Source: Sulfuricurvum sp. (GTDB lineage: Bacteria; Campylobacterota; Campylobacteria; Campylobacterales; Sulfurimonadaceae). Taken from it: 64,000 bases of DNA. This document shows, one piece after another, positions 1-8,144 of this stretch. The stretch's first letter is position 1. Each line of letters starts with the position of its first letter. The DNA lies in the NCBI RefSeq assembly GCF_030691015.1, contig NZ_JAUYFF010000001.1:1-64000 (forward strand), given 5' to 3'. The notes under the pieces are model-generated. The model had not been told where the DNA came from and made no database searches. It worked only from the letters and a program-made list of their open reading frames with translations. A program made the translations under genes and the position numbers.

Positions 1-120
1 ATTGTGTTGACATTAAAGGTCAACGTCTTCGAGAAAGTCTCGAACCGTTTAACCTACTTAGTTTTCAATGATCGCAAACTCAAACTCTAGGTCTTAACTC
101 AAGGCCTATCAGCGTTTGTG
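1..120 (-). other. Transcribed leader, probably of an rRNA operon off the left edge
   Basis: Reading leftward from the promoter at 128-156, this stretch has no convincing open frame but contains two compact hairpins: GTTGAC/GTCAAC at 6-11 and 19-24, and a perfect 7-bp stem TTCGAGA/TCTCGAA at 28-34 and 38-44 with a 3-nt loop. A long, structured, non-coding leader behind a near-consensus promoter is typical of rrn operons. The 16S gene itself is not in the window, so this identity is inference; a structured leader of another stable RNA or protein operon is the alternative. Confidence 0.45.
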
Positions 121-127
121 GACGGGA

Positions 128-156
128 ATTATAGGGGAAATCGACAAAGAAGTCAA
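128..156 (-). promoter_or_regulatory. Strong sigma70-type promoter reading off the left edge
   Basis: On the minus strand there is a -35 box TTGACT (151-156), a 17-nt spacer and a perfect -10 box TATAAT (128-133). Full -35 matches are uncommon in Campylobacterota, where most promoters have only a clear -10, so this should be a highly active promoter. It lies downstream of the pseudopilin stop codon and drives transcription leftward. Confidence 0.75.
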
Positions 157-200
157 GAGGTTTCGGGAAGAAATTTAAAGAAAGTGGAAAAAACCACTTT

Positions 201-818
201 TTAGTTGTAGCTAACCGATACATATCCGGTTTGAGGGCGTACCATAATCGTAGCATTTCCTTCATTTTCATGAACTAACGTGATATTGCAATCAGAGGTA
301 AGTAAATATTGATTCATATTTGTGACAGGTGGATTTGCACTTGTAATATAAAAATATGGTCGTCCTAATGCATCAAATGCTAATTCTTTGCCGGTACCGT
401 TACCTTTGCAGTTTGCGGAAAATATAACACTTTTAATTGCATATTTCTTTTTAAGATCAGTAATATCACTATTTCCATCTAACGAATCAGCTGTTAATGG
501 ATCTGTTGCAACCTCTTTATGAGTAACGCTATCTGAATTTCCATTATGATCAGTGTCACAGTAAATTTTATACCACACATTAGTTGCGGTTGATGTAAAT
601 TCAATCTGCCAATTTTCACGGAACCATAATTGATCAGTCGGATCAAACTTATCATCCGTCATAGCAAGGTGTTGTGTATATCGAATGTGACCAGCTACTT
701 GTTCAGATGCTTCTATTAAGGAATTACGGTTGAAGTTGGGCATAGCAAGAACAGCTAAAATACCTATTACTATAATAACAAAGACAAGTTCTAGCAAGGT
801 GAAAGCAAAACGTTTCAT
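201..818 (-). CDS. Type IV pilin-like / type II secretion pseudopilin
   Basis: The product (205 aa) starts with a class III prepilin signal: a short basic leader (MKRFA) followed by FTLLELVFVIIVIGILAV, with the conserved Glu at position 5 of the mature protein and a long hydrophobic N-terminal helix. Residue -1 is Ala instead of the usual Gly, which is tolerated in pseudopilins. The remainder is a soluble C-terminal domain of GspH/FimT-like size with cysteines that could form disulfides. The start at 818 is chosen over an upstream in-frame codon at 839 because AAAGG lies 7 nt before this ATG. A prepilin peptidase and assembly machinery would be needed elsewhere in the genome. It could serve secretion, DNA uptake or a pilus. 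Confidence 0.8.
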   Translation of the reverse strand: MKRFAFTLLELVFVIIVIGILAVLAMPNFNRNSLIEASEQVAGHIRYTQHLAMTDDKFDPTDQLWFRENWQIEFTSTATNVWYKIYCDTDHNGNSDSVTHKEVATDPLTADSLDGNSDITDLKKKYAIKSVIFSANCKGNGTGKELAFDALGRPYFYITSANPPVTNMNQYLLTSDCNITLVHENEGNATIMVRPQTGYVSVSYN

Positions 819-895
819 TATGAAACCTTTAGAAAACAAAATTCATTAAAAAACGATTATAACAAAAAAGGAGAAAGTTTGAAGCGAAAGAAGGG

Positions 896-919
896 TTCTT
901 CCCGCTTTCGCGGGAAGAA
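896..919 (-). terminator. Hairpin terminator of aclBA
   Basis: Perfect 10-bp stem TTCTTCCCGC / GCGGGAAGAA with a 4-nt loop (906-909), 11 nt beyond the aclA stop codon. The following minus-strand sequence is pyrimidine-rich (CCCTTCTTTC) without a pure U-tract. It lies between aclA and the pseudopilin gene. Confidence 0.65.
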
Positions 920-929
920 AAGGAAAGGT

Positions 930-2750
930 TTAGATTTCGTCTGCGAGTTCGACGTTGTAGAGGATATCGTCTGTCGGGTGGCGATACATCGGCATACCGA
1001 GACGTTTTTCATCAAGGATATGACCGATAAATCCGATAGAGCGACCGACAACGAAGAATGCGTTCAATGCACCCGCTTCGATGAATCCGTCAATCTCATC
1101 TTCTGAGTAACCAAGTGCACGCCACATATCGACCATCAAGATACCGATAGTACCGTCAACGTTTAAAATCAGGTTATCTTTTTTAGACGTCGTTAATTTC
1201 TCAACTTCAAGTGCAAAATCAAGCAACGGTGTGCTTGGGAAATGCTCAGCCGCGTATTTTTTCAATCCTGATACACGAAGATCCGGGTTACGAACCGATT
1301 TGATACGGTGACCGATACCGGAAATGGTTTTACCCTCTTTTTTCATATAATCGATAAATTCAGCAGGAGACATGCCACGGTCGTTTGCGTATTTGAAATA
1401 ACGAGCCGCATCATCAATCGCTCCACCGAAACGTGGTCCGATAGTCAACAAACCAGTTACCAATGAGCTGATAACATCTTTCCCTGCACGAGCGGTTACT
1501 TTTGCATTATGTGCACCCGAAACGGCTGGACCGTGATCGGCAACGGTTTTGATAACCGTCTCAAGATAATCTGTCGCCCATTTCGGATAACGTTTTTTGA
1601 ACCAAAGGAGTGAAATAACATCGCCGATACCGAAACCGGTTTCAGGAGTTGCAACCGAGCTGATCGGGTACCCTGCGTAGGTCGCTTCATCACCACGGTC
1701 ATCAGAGATCGTACAGATGAACTCTTTTTTACGGCGTACTTTTGGTACTTCACGTAATTCCGGTTCAACAATCTCGCCGATTATACCCTCAGAGCGAAGT
1801 TTTCCGTACACTTCCGCGATTGTCTGCGGAAGATCATTGAAGCTTGCCGGTACATAGATACCTGCTGCTGCCATCGCTTCATTTTTAGACGCTGCCGTCT
1901 CTGCATCCGCATTTGCCGAAGCACCCGCGTGACCGAATTGGACACCTGAGCTGAAATGCTTAGCAATGGTACCGATACACCATGCAATGATCGGTTTTTT
2001 GATCTTGCCGGATTTTACCGCTTCGATCACTTTGTACTCTTCAGTCCCCCCTACTTCACCGAGAAGAACCATGTATTTAACTTCAGGGTTTCTCTCCATA
2101 CGAAGAAGGTTATCAATAAATACTGATCCGACAAAACGGTCTCCGCCGATCGCAACACCCTCAGCAATACCGTCAGCATTGATACTGATGATGTTGGAAA
2201 GCTCATTGAACAAACCGCCTGAACGGGTTACCAATCCGCATGAACCCGCACGGTGCAATTTAGAGTTAATGATATTTTCGATAGTTCCGCCGACGTTTGC
2301 GATTTTGAATCCGCCCGGTGCGATACCGCCGACCGTTGCCGGTCCGATAACTACCACACCCGCATCGCGAGCCGCTTGGTTCATTTTACGCGCCAAACGC
2401 TCAGGGATACCTTCTGCGGTTACCATGACCGTTTTGAATTGTCCTTTGATCGCGATCGCTTCCATCGTAACGTCATACGCCGTACGGAAAGATCCGAAGT
2501 TCAAAAGAACATCGGCATTCGGGAATGCCGCTGCCGCTTCGGTAGTGTTACGAAATACCGGAACCATAATCTCATCCGGACCATAGAAAAACTTCTCGAA
2601 TTTATTACCTGAAGTCGGAGCAACGATTGCCGCAACCGAAGGTTTAACGCGATTGATTACATAGTCGTAATCCAACATACGTTGGATAGCGCTTGCGTTG
2701 TTGTTCCAAAAAATTGCTTGTGTATCTTTGGTAAATAAAGCACCCATCAT
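930..2750 (-). CDS. aclA: ATP-citrate lyase, alpha (large) subunit
   Basis: Large subunit (606 aa) of ATP-citrate lyase, which cleaves citrate with ATP and CoA to oxaloacetate and acetyl-CoA, the diagnostic step of the reductive TCA cycle. The N-terminal part has a succinyl-CoA-synthetase-alpha-like fold, including the stretch around FGHAGASANADAETAASKNEAM that contains the phospho-histidine (FGHAGA). The C-terminal third is citrate-synthase-like, with SGAHNAKVTARAG, GPRFGGAIDDAARYF and GIGHRIKSVRNPD carrying the active-site histidines and arginines. Length matches bacterial AclA (about 600 aa). It follows aclB by 7 nt and ends in a strong hairpin, so the two form an operon. An oxaloacetate/succinyl-CoA-synthetase-only reading is excluded by the C-terminal lyase domain. 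Confidence 0.96.
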   Translation of the reverse strand: MMGALFTKDTQAIFWNNNASAIQRMLDYDYVINRVKPSVAAIVAPTSGNKFEKFFYGPDEIMVPVFRNTTEAAAAFPNADVLLNFGSFRTAYDVTMEAIAIKGQFKTVMVTAEGIPERLARKMNQAARDAGVVVIGPATVGGIAPGGFKIANVGGTIENIINSKLHRAGSCGLVTRSGGLFNELSNIISINADGIAEGVAIGGDRFVGSVFIDNLLRMERNPEVKYMVLLGEVGGTEEYKVIEAVKSGKIKKPIIAWCIGTIAKHFSSGVQFGHAGASANADAETAASKNEAMAAAGIYVPASFNDLPQTIAEVYGKLRSEGIIGEIVEPELREVPKVRRKKEFICTISDDRGDEATYAGYPISSVATPETGFGIGDVISLLWFKKRYPKWATDYLETVIKTVADHGPAVSGAHNAKVTARAGKDVISSLVTGLLTIGPRFGGAIDDAARYFKYANDRGMSPAEFIDYMKKEGKTISGIGHRIKSVRNPDLRVSGLKKYAAEHFPSTPLLDFALEVEKLTTSKKDNLILNVDGTIGILMVDMWRALGYSEDEIDGFIEAGALNAFFVVGRSIGFIGHILDEKRLGMPMYRHPTDDILYNVELADEI

Positions 2751-2757
2751 TCTCTCC

Positions 2758-4074
2758 TTATTTCTCTAAAGCCATACGTACGATATCCGTTACGTGTGTT
2801 TCTGGCCCATAAACTTCGATATAGAGACCTAAACGGTCTGCCGCTTCTTTAATATCTTTGAGACCTTTTTCATAGTTCGGTCCGCCGCGACGTACATAAA
2901 TACGTGTGTTATGCTCTTTCATACGATCCGCATACGTTTCGAATGATTGGATAATCCCCGTAAAGGTTTTCGCTACATCGGTAAAGTTTGCAATCGCACC
3001 CCCGATGATAAGGATTTTATCGCGCCCTTTAGGATCTTTGTGACGTGTCATAAGATCAAGGACTGTATCCGCGTAAAACTTGGTTTCTCCCGTAGTCGGT
3101 CCGCCGGAGTACTCACCGTAGTTGGCAAGATCGGCAACGTTTCCTGAGAGGTCGGCAATAGTATCGGCATACACAACCGATGCTCCACCGCCCGCGACCA
3201 TAGTCCAGATACGTCCCATAGGATTAAGAATAGTAAGTTTCAATGAAGCACCCGATTTCGAGTCTGCTTCCGCGATCGCTTTTTCTTCAGGAGATTGATC
3301 TTCCATACCGAAAGCCGTCGGGAACTCAGCACCGCACCATGCATCACCCATCATAAATCCTGCCGTGTCATCAAGACGTGCAACAAGATCAAGAATGTGC
3401 ATATCGTTACCGATCATGACGATCGGATTGATTTCAAGATAAGCAAAATTTTGATCACGGTAGAATTTGTAAAACTGCTCGGCAAACGCAATAAAGCGCT
3501 CTTTGTTTTCAGCCGGAATGCCGGATGGAACATTGGCACGGATAAGATGCTCGATTGAAGCGTCATCCATAGTAATAGGAATGGTCACTTCGTTAACTTT
3601 TTCTTCCCATCCCTCTTCAACTTCCATACCCCCCTCAGCCGATAGGTAAAGAACATCATCTTCACCGACTGTAGTCGCTGAAATATAGTACTCTTGATCT
3701 TGAGAGTGCGGAGTGAACGGCTCAACAATAAAATGGGTCAATGTCCCTTTTTGTCCTGAAAGAAGTGTTACTTCATGCGCAATTTTTTCGTCAATCCATT
3801 TAGCGGCATCTTCAAGTGTGACATCACCCGGTTTGGCAGTTTTAAACAATACAAGATCGTTTTTCCCGCGTTTGCCGAATAGCATATCGGGTTTAGCAAC
3901 CAATGCCTCTTGTTTTAACCACTCAAAACCGTGTTTTTGTGCACATGCACGCAATTCATCACCATTGGTTACCAATACTGATTTAAAACCGTAATGAAAC
4001 CCACTGAAGTATTTTTCCCAATGTTTAGAGAAAATTGCTTTACCGTCGTATTCACGAATCGCTCTTTGAGCCAT
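2758..4074 (-). CDS. aclB: ATP-citrate lyase, beta (small) subunit
   Basis: Small subunit (438 aa) of ATP-citrate lyase, containing the ATP-grasp domain related to succinyl-CoA synthetase beta (YLEINPIVMIGNDMHILDLVARLDD) and a CoA-ligase-like C-terminal domain (GPTTGETKFYADTV, RIYVRRGGPNYEKGL). Together with AclA it forms the heteromeric enzyme found in autotrophic Campylobacterota and Chlorobi. The ATG at 4074 has AAGGAG five nt upstream, and a TATAAT lies about 33 nt before the start. It is the first gene of the aclBA operon, so the window encodes the key autotrophy marker completely. Confidence 0.96.
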   Translation of the reverse strand: MAQRAIREYDGKAIFSKHWEKYFSGFHYGFKSVLVTNGDELRACAQKHGFEWLKQEALVAKPDMLFGKRGKNDLVLFKTAKPGDVTLEDAAKWIDEKIAHEVTLLSGQKGTLTHFIVEPFTPHSQDQEYYISATTVGEDDVLYLSAEGGMEVEEGWEEKVNEVTIPITMDDASIEHLIRANVPSGIPAENKERFIAFAEQFYKFYRDQNFAYLEINPIVMIGNDMHILDLVARLDDTAGFMMGDAWCGAEFPTAFGMEDQSPEEKAIAEADSKSGASLKLTILNPMGRIWTMVAGGGASVVYADTIADLSGNVADLANYGEYSGGPTTGETKFYADTVLDLMTRHKDPKGRDKILIIGGAIANFTDVAKTFTGIIQSFETYADRMKEHNTRIYVRRGGPNYEKGLKDIKEAADRLGLYIEVYGPETHVTDIVRMALEK

Positions 4075-4106
4075 TGCAACTCCTTCGAATAATCTATTTA
4101 ACGAAA

Positions 4107-4112
4107 ATTATA
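4107..4112 (-). promoter_or_regulatory. -10 element of the aclBA promoter
   Basis: Perfect TATAAT on the minus strand in the 93-nt gap upstream of aclB. There is no recognisable -35 box at the expected distance, as is common in Campylobacterota. Confidence 0.5.
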
Positions 4113-4167
4113 TCATCTATAGGGAATTTGAGGGACATCTGAGATGTTTTTCAGGAGAATAAGATCA

Positions 4168-5352
4168 CTATTTGTTTACTTTGGTAACATACGTCTCATA
4201 AATTGGTGTATTTATGTAACTTATTGTAACCTTTTTGCCATATGGATTCAACTTGCTCTCCAAGCGGTTCTCATTGCACTGGGTGATTTCGTAAAAACGA
4301 AGCCGTAATTGCAGTTTCACATCCCCCGCATCAACACACTGAATATTTTCATGATGCAATACACCCGACAGTTCTTTGGCAACATGCATCGGATAGGAAA
4401 AATGGCGAGTCGGATTGCTCAAAAAACGGTAAAAATAGTGGTTAAAGAAAACAGCTAAAACATTGATGACTAGGAGTGCAAATGCACTGTAAAAAAGGAT
4501 TCGGTAACGTCCGCGAAATTCACGCAGTCTAATACGATAGGTATGGAAAAAGGTTTGTGCCGCGAGTGGTAACGCCAAAAGTAAAAAAGGGGCGAAGGTT
4601 TGTACTTCCACTTTTTGCCGAAATGAAAGGAGTAAAGAGATCATAAACGCACTCATAGCGATCATCCAAATTAAATCCCACTCTTTGGCGATCATACGGC
4701 GATAAAGGACATAAAAGAGATAGAGAAAAACAATCGGAGAAAAAATAGCGGTATAAACACCTAATGCATCCAGAAAACGGCTTTCAGGAGAACCGCCGAT
4801 ATGAATTCCGTAGAAACTCAGAGATACTACGAGAGCGACAGTGCCCGTAACAATATATAGATACTCTTTTCGGTAAGCTCCATATAAGGCGATTGCGAAA
4901 AAAAGATAGGCAAATGCGGGGTCAACAGCGATCAAAAAAGGGAGTAATCCTAATGCGTATCGCCCATAATTCAGATGAAGGTACCCAAATAGAAAAAGGG
5001 AGACGATCACCAATCCGGCATTATCAACGACCAATGCGGCACTCGTAACCCCTGGAAGAAGGGTATAAATCAATACAATCCATAAACGATCGCCCTCACG
5101 CGAAACATAGTGTTTTGAAATAGCATACAGGAGAACTACCGAAAACAGATGCAACACAATCATCGGTACTCTAAGTGCGTAGTCATTCTGTCCGAAAAAA
5201 TGGAGAGAAGAAGAGATTAAAAATTGTAGAGGGGAAAAGTCACCGTATAAAATCTGTGCTTCGTGATAGCCGATAGAGAGCCCTTGAATCTGTAACAGCA
5301 GGATTAAAAAATTAATCCCTATTATTATAGAAAAAAGGGCTTTTTCTCTCAT
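4168..5352 (-). CDS. Polytopic membrane protein, GT-C / GT39-like glycosyltransferase candidate
   Basis: A 394-aa integral membrane protein with about nine to eleven hydrophobic segments. The N-terminal layout (a first helix, then a loop with HEAQILYGDF, then a short amphipathic region and NDYALRVPMIVLHLFSVVLLYAI) resembles the PMT_2/GT39 and ArnT-like families that use polyprenyl-phosphate sugars, where a DE/EA motif sits in the first external loop. The C-terminus is a soluble tail after the last helix at roughly residue 300. Its start overlaps the stop of the preceding amidotransferase gene by 4 nt, so they are co-transcribed, although no functional link is apparent. The substrate cannot be inferred. 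A generic membrane protein of unknown function is the fallback. Confidence 0.55.
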   Translation of the reverse strand: MREKALFSIIIGINFLILLLQIQGLSIGYHEAQILYGDFSPLQFLISSSLHFFGQNDYALRVPMIVLHLFSVVLLYAISKHYVSREGDRLWIVLIYTLLPGVTSAALVVDNAGLVIVSLFLFGYLHLNYGRYALGLLPFLIAVDPAFAYLFFAIALYGAYRKEYLYIVTGTVALVVSLSFYGIHIGGSPESRFLDALGVYTAIFSPIVFLYLFYVLYRRMIAKEWDLIWMIAMSAFMISLLLSFRQKVEVQTFAPFLLLALPLAAQTFFHTYRIRLREFRGRYRILFYSAFALLVINVLAVFFNHYFYRFLSNPTRHFSYPMHVAKELSGVLHHENIQCVDAGDVKLQLRLRFYEITQCNENRLESKLNPYGKKVTISYINTPIYETYVTKVNK

Positions 5353-5918
5353 AGTTTTAGAAAATTGTTGAGTATCTCATGCCCGAATTCACTCATAATC
5401 GATTCGGGGTGAAACTGTACGCCGTAAATCGGTTTGTTTTTGATCTCCAACGCCATAATTTCATGATCGTCTTCGCTGTACGCTGTCGGAATAATCACAT
5501 CGGGGAGATTCTCCTGCTCAACAATCAATGAGTGATAACGAGTAGCGGTAAACATCTCCGGCAATTTATTAAAAATAGGCGTTTCTCCCGTTCGTACCAT
5601 TGTAGAGGTTTTCCCGTGCATCATCCGATTTGCCCGCACGACATTGCCACCGAATACTTGAGCAATACTTTGATGACCCAAACAAATTCCTAAAATAGGC
5701 ACTTTATCGGCAAAATGACGAATGACATCAAGGGTTACCCCTGCATCATCGGGAGTTGCAGGTCCCGGAGAGATGATGATCTTTTCCGGATGAAGCGCTT
5801 CGATCTCTTCGACCGTGAGTTCATCGTTACGGATAATTTTCAAATCAGCCCCAAGTTCCAAGCAATACTGAACAATGTTGTAGGTAAAACTGTCATAGTT
5901 ATCAATCATTAAAATCAT
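5349..5918 (-). CDS. Aminodeoxychorismate / anthranilate synthase glutamine amidotransferase subunit
   Basis: A 189-aa class I glutamine amidotransferase (PabA/TrpG family). All catalytic landmarks are present: DNYDSFTYN at the N-terminus, the oxyanion SPGPATPDDAG, the nucleophile elbow GICLGHQ, the MHGKTS segment, and the FHPES motif carrying the His-Glu of the triad. It supplies ammonia from glutamine to a chorismate-using partner (PabB or TrpE), which is not in the window, so whether it serves folate or tryptophan or both is open. Its closest neighbours are mqnE upstream (9-nt gap) and the membrane protein downstream (overlap), suggesting one transcript. Confidence 0.88.
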   Translation of the reverse strand: MILMIDNYDSFTYNIVQYCLELGADLKIIRNDELTVEEIEALHPEKIIISPGPATPDDAGVTLDVIRHFADKVPILGICLGHQSIAQVFGGNVVRANRMMHGKTSTMVRTGETPIFNKLPEMFTATRYHSLIVEQENLPDVIIPTAYSEDDHEIMALEIKNKPIYGVQFHPESIMSEFGHEILNNFLKL

Positions 5919-5927
5919 TGCTTTTCC

Positions 5928-6989
5928 TTACCAAGCTTTAATTGTATTATACAAGCTATCACGTTCGATCGGCTCAAAGCCGCTGTTCTTTATTAGGGCA
6001 ACGAACTCTTCAAGATTGACACCGTGCGCACTTGCCGCCCCTGCAGCAGAGTTGATCGACTCTTTTTCAATCGTACCGTCAAGATCGTTTGCTCCGAATT
6101 CTTGAGCAACAAGGGCGAGATTGACCGTAGAGGTAACCCAATAAGCCTTGAGGTTCGGGACATTATCGAGAACGATACGGCTAATTGCCATAGTTTTGAG
6201 AATTTCATGTGCTGTTATCGACTCTTTGACGTTCAAAAAGTTGTTTTCGCTCTGATACACCAGAGGGATAAAGCAGTTAAACCCCCCTGTTGCATCTTGC
6301 AAATCACGTATTCGCATCATATGATCGATCCGATGAGCGCGCTCTTCGACGTGACCAAAAAGCATAGTTACATTGGACTTCATCCCACGTTCATGCCATT
6401 TACGGTGGATTTCCAACCATTGAGCAGAATTAACTTTCCCTTTACAGATGTAATCGCGCACTTTCTCGTCAAAAATCTCCGCACCGCCTCCCGGCATCGA
6501 ATCAACCCCGTTGGCTATCATCAGCTCAATAATCTCATCGTAACTTTTGCCGTACTCTTCGGCGAGAAAATGAACTTCTGCCGCCGTGAGGGCTTTGATA
6601 TGGAGGTTGGGATGACGTGCTTTTATTTTACTGAAGACTTCGAGATACCACTCTAACCCCGTATCAGGGTTGTGCGCAGAGACGATATGCACTTCCGAAA
6701 TACCGCGTGCAACGATATCGTCGGTGATCGCCAAAATCTCTTCATGACTCATGGTATAAGGATTGGGATTTTTACGGCTTGCACTGTACGCACAAAATTT
6801 ACAGATATCTTTACATACATTGGTCGGATTGATATGACGGTTGATATTAAAATAAGTTCGTTTACCGTGCAATGCTTTACGACGCTCATCGGCAAGTTCG
6901 CCGAGGCTAAAGAGGTCTAAATCGTACAATGCGACCGCTTCGTCTGCGTTCAAACGCTCATTGTTTTTTACTTTTGATATCAAATCCAT
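5928..6989 (-). CDS. mqnE: Aminofutalosine synthase (radical SAM, menaquinone biosynthesis)
   Basis: MqnE condenses 3-[(1-carboxyvinyl)oxy]benzoate with S-adenosylmethionine to aminofutalosine in the futalosine pathway of menaquinone synthesis. The radical-SAM signature CKDICKFCAYS appears as CxxxCxxC near residue 60, preceded by NINRHINPTNVC typical of MqnE, and followed by the VHIVSAHNP and MPGGGAEIF segments. Length (353 aa) fits the family. MqnC is the main alternative but has a different motif context. The ATG at 6989 is preferred to an in-frame TTG at 6995, although neither has a strong ribosome site. Menaquinone is the only respiratory quinone in most Campylobacterota, which ties this gene to the molybdoenzyme complex further right. 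Confidence 0.9.
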   Translation of the reverse strand: MDLISKVKNNERLNADEAVALYDLDLFSLGELADERRKALHGKRTYFNINRHINPTNVCKDICKFCAYSASRKNPNPYTMSHEEILAITDDIVARGISEVHIVSAHNPDTGLEWYLEVFSKIKARHPNLHIKALTAAEVHFLAEEYGKSYDEIIELMIANGVDSMPGGGAEIFDEKVRDYICKGKVNSAQWLEIHRKWHERGMKSNVTMLFGHVEERAHRIDHMMRIRDLQDATGGFNCFIPLVYQSENNFLNVKESITAHEILKTMAISRIVLDNVPNLKAYWVTSTVNLALVAQEFGANDLDGTIEKESINSAAGAASAHGVNLEEFVALIKNSGFEPIERDSLYNTIKAW

Positions 6990-7071
6990 ATTCAATCTTT
7001 ATTACTATATTTGACGCGCATTATAGCAAAAGAAAAAACGCTCTTCTTTAACTGCACCACATTTTTTAAAC

Positions 7072-8010
7072 TTACCAATCAAATAATACCGTGCAGTTTT
7101 TATTCGATTTTTTCGCACAATAGAGTGCTTTATCGGCACGACTGATAAGATCTTCCAAAGTATCTCCCTGTTGATGGATCGTAACACCGGCACTGATGGT
7201 GACGTGAACACTCTTCCCCGCATAGAGGAGATTGCTTTTCTCTATTTTTTCGCGAATTTTATCGGCAATCATTTGTGCCTGTGTCACATCACAGCGGTTA
7301 AGGACGACGGCAAACTCTTCTCCTCCATAACGGTACACTTTATCTGCCGTTCGGATCATCCCTTTGATCGTTTGCGCAATGAAATAAAGTACTTTATCCC
7401 CTGCTACATACCCGAATTCATCATTGAGAAATTTAAAGTTGTCTATATCGATCATCATTAAGACCAAAGAGAGTTTTTTGTTAATACCCGCTTCGATTAA
7501 GGGCTCGATATCTTCACTAAATCCTTGGCGGTTTCCAACTTTGGTCAACGGATCGGTGGTGAGTTCCGAGCGGGCTACCTGAAGTTCTTGGTTGAGGGCA
7601 TTAATTTTCGATTGCGATTTTTCAAGCTCTTCATACATCGTTTGATTAAGGGCGCTTAACCCTTCAATAAAAGTGACAAATTTTTCCAACGAACCGGAGG
7701 GGGCGTTATCGATGTATTGACGCTGAAGCTCTGCAACCGATGCGATACCCGAATGTGACTCAATAAAAGAGACGACAGAGTGTTCTACCATATCGAGATA
7801 TTTGGTTACATCCTCTTTGGAATCGCTGAGGGCTTTATGATCTACGTTTTCTTGATCTTTACGAAGCTCTTCATCGGCCGTTTCTGCAAAAAGCTGGTCA
7901 AAAAACTTTTTATACTGCGAAGGATACGGGGGAAGCTTCATTGAACGTAAAAGACCCATCACGTGATCATGAATATCTAATATTTTTTGATTAATGATAC
8001 TGCTATCCAT
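7072..8010 (-). CDS. Diguanylate cyclase (cytoplasmic, GGEEF)
   Basis: A 312-aa soluble protein with an N-terminal helical region (about 1-140), a coiled coil (residues about 130-155) and a C-terminal GGDEF domain. The active motif is RYGGEEFAVVL, preceded by the inhibitory-site motif RTAD five residues before it, so it should make c-di-GMP and be product-inhibited. No membrane segment or signal peptide is visible. The start at 8010 has GGAG about 9 nt upstream, making it better than an in-frame codon at 8046. It is divergent from glnD. The N-terminal domain is not one I recognise, so the input signal is unknown. Confidence 0.88.
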   Translation of the reverse strand: MDSSIINQKILDIHDHVMGLLRSMKLPPYPSQYKKFFDQLFAETADEELRKDQENVDHKALSDSKEDVTKYLDMVEHSVVSFIESHSGIASVAELQRQYIDNAPSGSLEKFVTFIEGLSALNQTMYEELEKSQSKINALNQELQVARSELTTDPLTKVGNRQGFSEDIEPLIEAGINKKLSLVLMMIDIDNFKFLNDEFGYVAGDKVLYFIAQTIKGMIRTADKVYRYGGEEFAVVLNRCDVTQAQMIADKIREKIEKSNLLYAGKSVHVTISAGVTIHQQGDTLEDLISRADKALYCAKKSNKNCTVLFDW

Positions 8011-8144
8011 TTTCCGTTTCTCCTCGCTTTGTGAAGATTGTATCATTTTTGTGTCAACACTATTTTAATTTTGCCTCTTTTTTAGCCGTTCTCTTTTCTC
8101 CAAAAAAAATATTATGCGCTACAATAAAATAAAAAGTGATCCCA

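Noticed and set aside
1966-2586. A 206-codon open frame on the plus strand across aclA
   Set aside because: Antisense to conserved AclA residues with low-complexity content and no family resemblance.
4131-4146. Short ACATC/GATGT hairpin followed by T's upstream of aclB
   Set aside because: Its T-tract is on the plus strand, where no gene ends, and the stem is only 5 bp.
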